Part shown: piece by piece, positions 5,250 to 9,632 of the stretch
How positions within the stretch are numbered: the first letter of the stretch is position 1
Layout: each line of letters begins with the position of its first letter
Assembly (NCBI GenBank): GCA_002314435.1
Contig: DCFV01000142.1
Location: forward strand, 3,382 to 13,013
Length of the DNA stretch: 9,632 nt
Reading direction: 5' to 3'
Source: Acidobacteriaceae bacterium UBA1795
GTDB taxonomy: Bacteria > Acidobacteriota > Terriglobia > Terriglobales > Acidobacteriaceae
Notes under the pieces: model-generated
Told to the model about the DNA's origin: nothing
The model's database searches: none
What the model saw: the letters and a program-made list of their open reading frames with translations, nothing else
Translations under genes and position numbers: made by a program

Positions 5250-7682
5250 TTACCGCGGCTGCTTCTGGACCGTTGTCTCCGTTGTCGTCTCGCGCCCGCC
5301 GCCTTCGACAATGACGCTATCATCGCGGCTATTGAAAATCAAAGCCTCGCCGGTTACCGTTCCCCGCGTTGGATCGCTCATCCGCGGCGGCGCGCCAGCC
5401 GTTCCGGTGAGGGTGAACGTGTCGTTCTCGCCGGAGTAGACCAACTGCTCACCGGAACCGCGCCGGCCCTGCGAGTCGATAGTCACGTGCCCGCGCGCTG
5501 TCATACGGTCCACCTGCGCCGCGCCACCGTCGCGCCCGGCGCGGTTGCCCGCAGGCAGCAACAGCAGTTCTACCTCGTTCGACCGTGTCACGGCTCCGCT
5601 CGCCTCAGCCACGATGGCTCCAGCCGCGGCGCCATGCATCACCGCCTTGCGCTCGGCCTCGGAGTATTTGAGGTCGCCACCACGCACGCGGATGACCTGC
5701 GGCGTCGCGTTGCTTTGCGCCTTGCCCTGCTGCGCGAACGTCGCGCTCAGCAAAACCACGCGCACTGGATCCGCCGCGCTTGCCGTGTGCGCCGTGAGCG
5801 TCTGCCGCGTACGGTCCAGCGTAATGGTCGGCGCGGCAATGGAATTCGCCTGCTGCCACAGCCGCGCCTGCCCCTGGAAGCTGGCCTCGCCCGTGGCCTG
5901 GTGCAACTGCGCCTCGGCGGACACGACGTGCGCCGGCCCCTGCCCGCCGAGGGCCTGCGCGTGTGCGCCGGCTGGCTTGCCCGTGGTTGACCCTGACCAG
6001 CTGGCCTTCACATTGCCGTGCGCAAATGCGTCGCCCGAGTCCTCTGACACGTCGATGCGATCGGCGGCAAGTTGCAGACCGCCGTCTTCGACGCGCGGTG
6101 CGCCGGTCAGGTGCAGCCATTCGCCCACGCCTTCATACACGGCACGTTGTGCGGTGGCCCGCATGCGCGGCTCGGCGGCTGCGCCGGGGTTAGCCGACGG
6201 CTGCTCCAGCAGCACCACATGGCCTGTTACCGTCGCAGACTCCACCTGCACAGCCGCGGAACGGACCTGCACATCAGTCCGTGCGCTGGTGGCAAAATGC
6301 GCTTCGAGACGGTCGCCACTGGTGATCTGCCGCGCGCCCCGCTGCGTGGTCTGCTCCATGGTCGCATGGCCCACGCCGGTCATCGCAGTCAACGCCGAGT
6401 CTACGCCAAACGTGCCAGTCACATCGTCGGCCGCAAAACGCGCGGGCGTGGTTGTGCCGTTGCGTTCGGTGTCGCTGGTAACAACCACTCCACCTATGCC
6501 GTGCATGGACGCGAGTTCCAACTGCCCGTGGCCCGCCTGGCGGAAGTTGAGGTCTGCTGCCGGTGAACGCCACACACGGTGCGAGTGCGTGCCGCCTGTC
6601 TGGTCGGCGCTGGCGATCTCCACGCCGCGCTCAAGGTGCGCGCGCCGCAGCACGCCCTGGGCGCCAAACTCGATTTCCGCGGTGGGTGCTGTGCCGTGCG
6701 TGGTGCGGCCGTTGGCGTCTGCATCGATAGTGACGCCGCCTTCCAGATGCCCATGCGCTGGCTGATTCTGCGCGCCGAACAACAGCATCGCCGTGGGCGC
6801 TGCCAGACGCCCGCCGCTTACGGTGGTGAGCGCAAAGCCCTTCGCTGCGTCCAGCCGCTCGACCGTGCCGTCGTCGTGAAACTTCACCGTGGCTTCCGTC
6901 GAGTGCGCCTCGCCTTCGCGGTACGCAACCGCCGTGTCGGACAGGCGGCAGATCTGCGCGTCGCGATCAAATGTGGCGTGCTGGGCCGTCAGGTGCACAG
7001 TCTCCGTGCCGCGATGGGTCTGCAGGTCGACCGAACGATTCAGGACCAGCTCGCCTTTCTGCGAGTCGTAGGCGGCGCCCACGGCACTCCCCGAGCCTTG
7101 AGCCAATGCGAACTCCACGCGCGCATCGGTTTTCGCCACGCCACTCTTCTGGTCGAAAGTGAGACCGCTGGTCTTCACGCGCATCATGCCAGCCTGCACA
7201 TCCTGAACGGCCGTGGCCAGCGGGCCAGTCTTGGGCACATCACGCAGAGCCTTGGCCTCCGCACTGCCGGGCAGCAGGGCAGGCGTGTCGCCGGGCCGTG
7301 TGAGCGTGATCTCCACCGGGCCAGCGGCTATGGCAATGCCGTTGTGCTGGTTGTACTCGAACTCGTTGCCCTCAATGCTGTCTTTGCCGCGGCCTTCGGC
7401 ACCATACATCTCGATTCTGACCGAGTGCAGGCGGATGTCGTCATTCGTGAGCTGCTCCACCCTGGACGCGGTGATCTTGAAGACGGCCTTGCCTGCGCGA
7501 AATTCCGCGTGCGTGAAGCCGTTGGCTTCCTGCTGAATACCCACGCCGAGGCGCTTGGGCAGGTCGTGCGCGCTGAACGGCTTCTTCCATTTGCCGATGG
7601 CAAGAAACGCGCCGAGCGCCAGCAGCAGCACAACAGCTGCCGCCAGCACCAGGGTGCGCATCCACTCAATGGTCAGTCGCAC
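5250..7682 (-). CDS. Large membrane-anchored LptC/LptA (OstA)-like lipopolysaccharide transport protein
   Basis: An 810-residue protein, far longer than LptC (about 190) or LptA (about 185). A short N-terminus is followed by one membrane helix (about residues 9-30, rich in Leu/Ala/Val) with Lys-rich flanking residues, so the remainder should be periplasmic. Residues about 40-130 resemble LptC: GIQQEANGFTHAEFRAGKA, FKITASRVEQL, LHSVRIEMYG, IEGNEFEYN and IAIAAGPVEI. The rest is a long series of beta-strand-rich units of OstA/LptA style, for example LTFDQKSGVAKTDARVEFAL, LQLAADRIDVSEDSGDAFAHGNV (shortened here as LQLAADRIDV) and, near the C-terminus, MTARGHVTIDSQGRRGSGEQ and LVYSGENDTFTLTG. This suggests a one-piece bridge from LptB2FG toward the outer membrane. 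GTG 7682 is preferred: GGGGAA (7695-7690) lies 7 nt upstream. It is 3 nt from the upstream stop, implying translational coupling. An ATG at 7661 is an alternative. Confidence 0.85.
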   Translation of the reverse strand: MRLTIEWMRTLVLAAAVVLLLALGAFLAIGKWKKPFSAHDLPKRLGVGIQQEANGFTHAEFRAGKAVFKITASRVEQLTNDDIRLHSVRIEMYGAEGRGKDSIEGNEFEYNQHNGIAIAAGPVEITLTRPGDTPALLPGSAEAKALRDVPKTGPLATAVQDVQAGMMRVKTSGLTFDQKSGVAKTDARVEFALAQGSGSAVGAAYDSQKGELVLNRSVDLQTHRGTETVHLTAQHATFDRDAQICRLSDTAVAYREGEAHSTEATVKFHDDGTVERLDAAKGFALTTVSGGRLAAPTAMLLFGAQNQPAHGHLEGGVTIDADANGRTTHGTAPTAEIEFGAQGVLRRAHLERGVEIASADQTGGTHSHRVWRSPAADLNFRQAGHGQLELASMHGIGGVVVTSDTERNGTTTPARFAADDVTGTFGVDSALTAMTGVGHATMEQTTQRGARQITSGDRLEAHFATSARTDVQVRSAAVQVESATVTGHVVLLEQPSANPGAAAEPRMRATAQRAVYEGVGEWLHLTGAPRVEDGGLQLAADRIDVSEDSGDAFAHGNVKASWSGSTTGKPAGAHAQALGGQGPAHVVSAEAQLHQATGEASFQGQARLWQQANSIAAPTITLDRTRQTLTAHTASAADPVRVVLLSATFAQQGKAQSNATPQVIRVRGGDLKYSEAERKAVMHGAAAGAIVAEASGAVTRSNEVELLLLPAGNRAGRDGGAAQVDRMTARGHVTIDSQGRRGSGEQLVYSGENDTFTLTGTAGAPPRMSDPTRGTVTGEALIFNSRDDSVIVEGGGRETTTETTVQKQPR

Positions 7683-7685
7683 AGC

Positions 7686-8300
7686 TCAGTTCCCCATGCC
7701 TAACCGAGCCGCCAGCCGCTGCGCAAGGCTCTCGCCCATTTCGCTCCAAAGCAAGCGCGCCGTGGCGCCAGAAGTTTTTTCGACTGCAGTCGTGAGTTCC
7801 ACCAACTGGCGCACGTTCTCTTCCACGTGGCGCGCGGCGGTGGCGTCGAGCTCGGCATCTTCCTCAAGGAACGCCGCGTCACTGCCGAAGTCGATGCGCA
7901 GGTGCCCCTCCTGCTCGTAGGCGCCCTCGTCGAAGAGAGGACCGAAGGCGGTGACGCGCACGAGCCGAGGCGTACGCGCCCAGCGAGCGTCTAGCCCAGC
8001 CTGCGCGGCCTCAAACTCCCACAGGTTCCAGGCGATTTGAAATTCATAGGCGTAGTCTTCGTGGAGCAGTTCGAGAGCTTCTTCCACGGCCTGCTGCGGC
8101 TCCGCGCCGCGTTCGCCGAGGCCGAAGACGCGCTGAAACACAGGCGCCTCGCTCCAGTTGACCGGCCACACCGTAACCGCGTACACGCGGGGTTCGCCGC
8201 CATGCGCGGCAAAGGCGCCCAGCACGGCGGTCAGCTTTTCAGCCAGCGCGGCCAGGCGCAGATTCGGATACCACAGGCTCAGATACAGCGCGTCAGACAT
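7686..8300 (-). CDS. Conserved-looking hypothetical cytosolic protein
   Basis: A 204-residue protein I do not recognise. It has no signal peptide or membrane segment. It begins MSDALYLSLWYPNLRL, has an aromatic-rich centre (VTVWPVNWSEAPVFQRVFG; YAYEFQIAWNLWEFEAA) and ends in an acidic, helical C-terminal third (FLEEDAELDATAARHVEENV, and later LLWSEMGESLAQRLAARLG). Codon and GC use match its neighbours and the frame is open throughout, so it looks like a real gene. It starts 105 nt after glyS, and its last codons carry the Shine-Dalgarno sequence of the lptC/A-like gene, which begins 3 nt after its stop. That tight coupling hints at a shared role or shared expression level with lipopolysaccharide export, but no function can be given. 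The start ATG at 8300 has only AAAGAG directly before it. Confidence 0.8.
   Translation of the reverse strand: MSDALYLSLWYPNLRLAALAEKLTAVLGAFAAHGGEPRVYAVTVWPVNWSEAPVFQRVFGLGERGAEPQQAVEEALELLHEDYAYEFQIAWNLWEFEAAQAGLDARWARTPRLVRVTAFGPLFDEGAYEQEGHLRIDFGSDAAFLEEDAELDATAARHVEENVRQLVELTTAVEKTSGATARLLWSEMGESLAQRLAARLGMGN
7690..7695 (-). promoter_or_regulatory. Shine-Dalgarno sequence of the lptC/A-like gene, inside the upstream gene
   Basis: GGGGAA lies within the last two sense codons (Gly-Asn) and the end of the Met codon of the hypothetical gene, 7 nt before GTG 7682. It decides between the GTG and the later ATG 7661, which has no comparable site, and shows that the two genes are translated in tandem. 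Confidence 0.55.
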
Positions 8301-8373
8301 CTCTTTGATTTTAGACGTCCGGGCGGCCCGGGCCGATGCAAGCCTTTGCGGTGTGCACAGTTTCGCAGCTTTA

Positions 8374-8396
8374 CAGGCAGGATTGCGTCCCGCCTG
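8374..8396 (-). other. Hairpin between glyS and the hypothetical gene
   Basis: On the minus strand CAGGCGGGA (8396-8388), a 5-nt loop, then TCCTGCCTG (8382-8374) form a 9-bp stem with one G-U pair, starting 9 nt after the glyS stop codon. It is followed by TAAAGCTGCG, with no T-tract, so it is not a standard intrinsic terminator. It could protect the glyS mRNA end or assist Rho-dependent termination. Confidence 0.35.
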
Positions 8397-8405
8397 CAGG
8401 CCGGT

Positions 8406-9632
8406 CTAGCCGGTGACGATTTCGCTGAAGTCGGCAATGCCGGAGAATCCGCGCAGCACGCCGTCGATGAGGCCCAGATGCGCGCCGCGCACTGCCTCGT
8501 CGGGGTCGAGCACCATCACCTTGTCGAAGAAGGTGTCGACCGTGGGGCGCAGAGTGGCGATGAGCGCGAGTGCCTCGCCGTAGGCGCGTTTGTCGCGGAG
8601 GGCGGTGACCTTTGGCGTGAGAGCTGCAGCGGCTTCGGCGAGTTGCTGGGCTTCCGGGGCGAGCTTGGCGCTAGTGGGTGAACCGATGGTGTATGTTTTC
8701 TCTTCGGCCTGGCGCAGGATGTTTTTGATGCGCTTGAAGGCGGCAGAGATGGCGGCGAAGTCGGCGGACTCGCGAGCGGCGGTGAGGGCCTGAGCGCGGG
8801 CGATGGCATCGCGTACATCATCGGCTCCGGTGGCAAGCACGGCGTTGACCACGTCGTACGCGAAGCCGCGCACATCCTTGAGGTAGAAGTGGAGACGTTC
8901 GCGGAGGAATGCCGCCACCTGCTCTTTGTTTGCGCCTTCCGCACCCGACGCGGCGAGGACTTCGCTCAGCGTGAGCAGGAACTCCGATTCGGCGAGGATT
9001 TTGACGATGGCGTTGGCGGCGCGGCGCAGTGCGAACGGGTCCTTAGAGCCGGTGGGCGCGTTGCCGATGCCGAACATCGCGGTGATGGTCTGTATGCGGT
9101 CGGCGAGGCCGAGCAGCTGGCCTTCGACGGAGACGGGGATGTTGTCGTCGGTGGAGGCGGGCGTGTATTGCTCGTAGATGGCGAGAGCCACGTGCTCGCC
9201 GAGGCCCTGCGCGCGGGCGTAGAGACCGCCGATGATGCCCTGCAACTCAGTAAACTCCTTGACGAGTTCGGCGGTCAGGTCGGTCTTGGCGAGTTCGACG
9301 GCTTTGAGCAGAGCGGCTTCGTTAAAATATGCACCAGCGTTCTTGATGGCTGCGGCGAGAGAGTGCGCTACGCGGAGATTCTGCTCAGTCTTCCAGTGGT
9401 AGCTGCCCAGTTCTTTCTGGAAAGTGACAGACTTGAGGCTCTCAACGCGGGCGGTGAGCGGCGTCTTCTGATCGACGTCCCAGAAGAAGCGGGCGTCCTT
9501 GAAGCGGGCTACGAGGACCTTCTGGTTGCCGTGGCGAATGATGGCTGCGCCCTCTTCGTCGGTCTCGGTGTTGAGCACGGCGAGGAAGTGCGGGGCCAGC
9601 TTGCCGTTGGCGTCCTCGACGGCGAAGTACTT
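8406..9632 (-). CDS. glyS: Glycyl-tRNA synthetase beta subunit, C-terminal part (cut by window edge)
   Basis: The last 408 residues of GlyS, the beta subunit of the bacterial alpha2beta2 glycyl-tRNA synthetase, which joins glycine to its tRNA together with GlyQ. The frame is open to the right edge, beginning KYFAVEDANGKLAPHFLAVL, so the gene starts outside the window. Family blocks in order are: RFKDARFFWDVDQKTPL; LAKTDLTAELVKEFTELQGI with GGLYARAQG (the HD-like region); LADRIQTITAMFGIGNAPTG and SKDPFALRRAANAIVKIL; and then the C-terminal helical anticodon-binding domain with FKRIKNILRQAEE, VDTFFDKVMVLDPDEAVRGA and HLGLIDGVL. The full family length is near 700 residues, so roughly 60 percent is present. 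The TAG stop is at 8408-8406. No truncation or frameshift is visible in the part seen. Confidence 0.96.
   Translation of the reverse strand, partial: KYFAVEDANGKLAPHFLAVLNTETDEEGAAIIRHGNQKVLVARFKDARFFWDVDQKTPLTARVESLKSVTFQKELGSYHWKTEQNLRVAHSLAAAIKNAGAYFNEAALLKAVELAKTDLTAELVKEFTELQGIIGGLYARAQGLGEHVALAIYEQYTPASTDDNIPVSVEGQLLGLADRIQTITAMFGIGNAPTGSKDPFALRRAANAIVKILAESEFLLTLSEVLAASGAEGANKEQVAAFLRERLHFYLKDVRGFAYDVVNAVLATGADDVRDAIARAQALTAARESADFAAISAAFKRIKNILRQAEEKTYTIGSPTSAKLAPEAQQLAEAAAALTPKVTALRDKRAYGEALALIATLRPTVDTFFDKVMVLDPDEAVRGAHLGLIDGVLRGFSGIADFSEIVTG

Noticed and set aside
5545..7703. Long plus-strand open frames (406 and 374 codons) opposite the LptC/A-like gene
   Set aside because: Both mirror the minus-strand gene, have Ser/Arg/Cys-rich products without recognisable domains, and the minus-strand reading has a membrane anchor, LptC-like blocks and correct operon context.
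8319..8331. CCGGG-CGG-CCCGG palindrome before the hypothetical gene
   Set aside because: Five base pairs in very GC-rich sequence with no T-tract or neighbouring signal; expected by chance.
1..9632. Mobile elements, CRISPR arrays, tRNA/rRNA genes, defence or biosynthetic systems
   Set aside because: I found no direct repeats with spacers, transposase-like frames, tRNA-like cloverleaf or rRNA sequence. All genes fit a conserved housekeeping cluster.

Overview
The window is a gene-dense chromosomal stretch of a GC-rich Gram-negative bacterium. Gene content and protein style suggest an acidobacterium of the Terriglobia/Acidobacteriaceae type. The evidence is the order glyS, hypothetical, lptC-like, lptB, rpoN, histidine kinase, hpf, rapZ, a very large LptC/OstA-type protein in place of small LptC and LptA, and the sequence style of RpoN and RapZ. 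This placement comes from recall of family patterns, not from a search.

Every supported gene lies on the minus strand, so transcription runs from high to low coordinates. In that order the window holds: the C-terminal two thirds of glyS, the glycyl-tRNA synthetase beta subunit (cut by the right edge); an unrecognised 204-residue cytosolic protein; an 810-residue membrane-anchored protein with an LptC-like N-terminus and a long OstA/LptA-like remainder, starting 3 nt after the previous stop; lptB, the ATPase of the lipopolysaccharide transporter, 29 nt further on; rpoN (sigma-54); a soluble PAS-type sensor histidine kinase without a visible partner regulator; hpf, the long-form ribosome hibernation factor; and the N-terminus of rapZ, a P-loop protein (cut by the left edge).

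Two themes meet here. The first is envelope assembly: the LptC/A-like protein and LptB would form the inner-membrane and periplasmic part of lipopolysaccharide export. The second is the classic rpoN cluster (lptB-rpoN-hpf-rapZ), here with a histidine kinase between rpoN and hpf and with no ptsN gene in the usual place before rapZ. The clearest control signals are a sigma-70-type promoter (TTGCAA-N16-TATAAT) about 150 nt upstream of hpf, a leader there that can fold into three hairpins, and a perfect 12-bp hairpin between hpf and rapZ that looks like a terminator or attenuator.

The plus strand carries many long open frames, but all lie opposite the minus-strand genes and look like GC-driven shadows. 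I saw no mobile element, tRNA, rRNA, CRISPR array or obvious defence system. The window reads as a conserved housekeeping region with several unusual local arrangements rather than as a new system.
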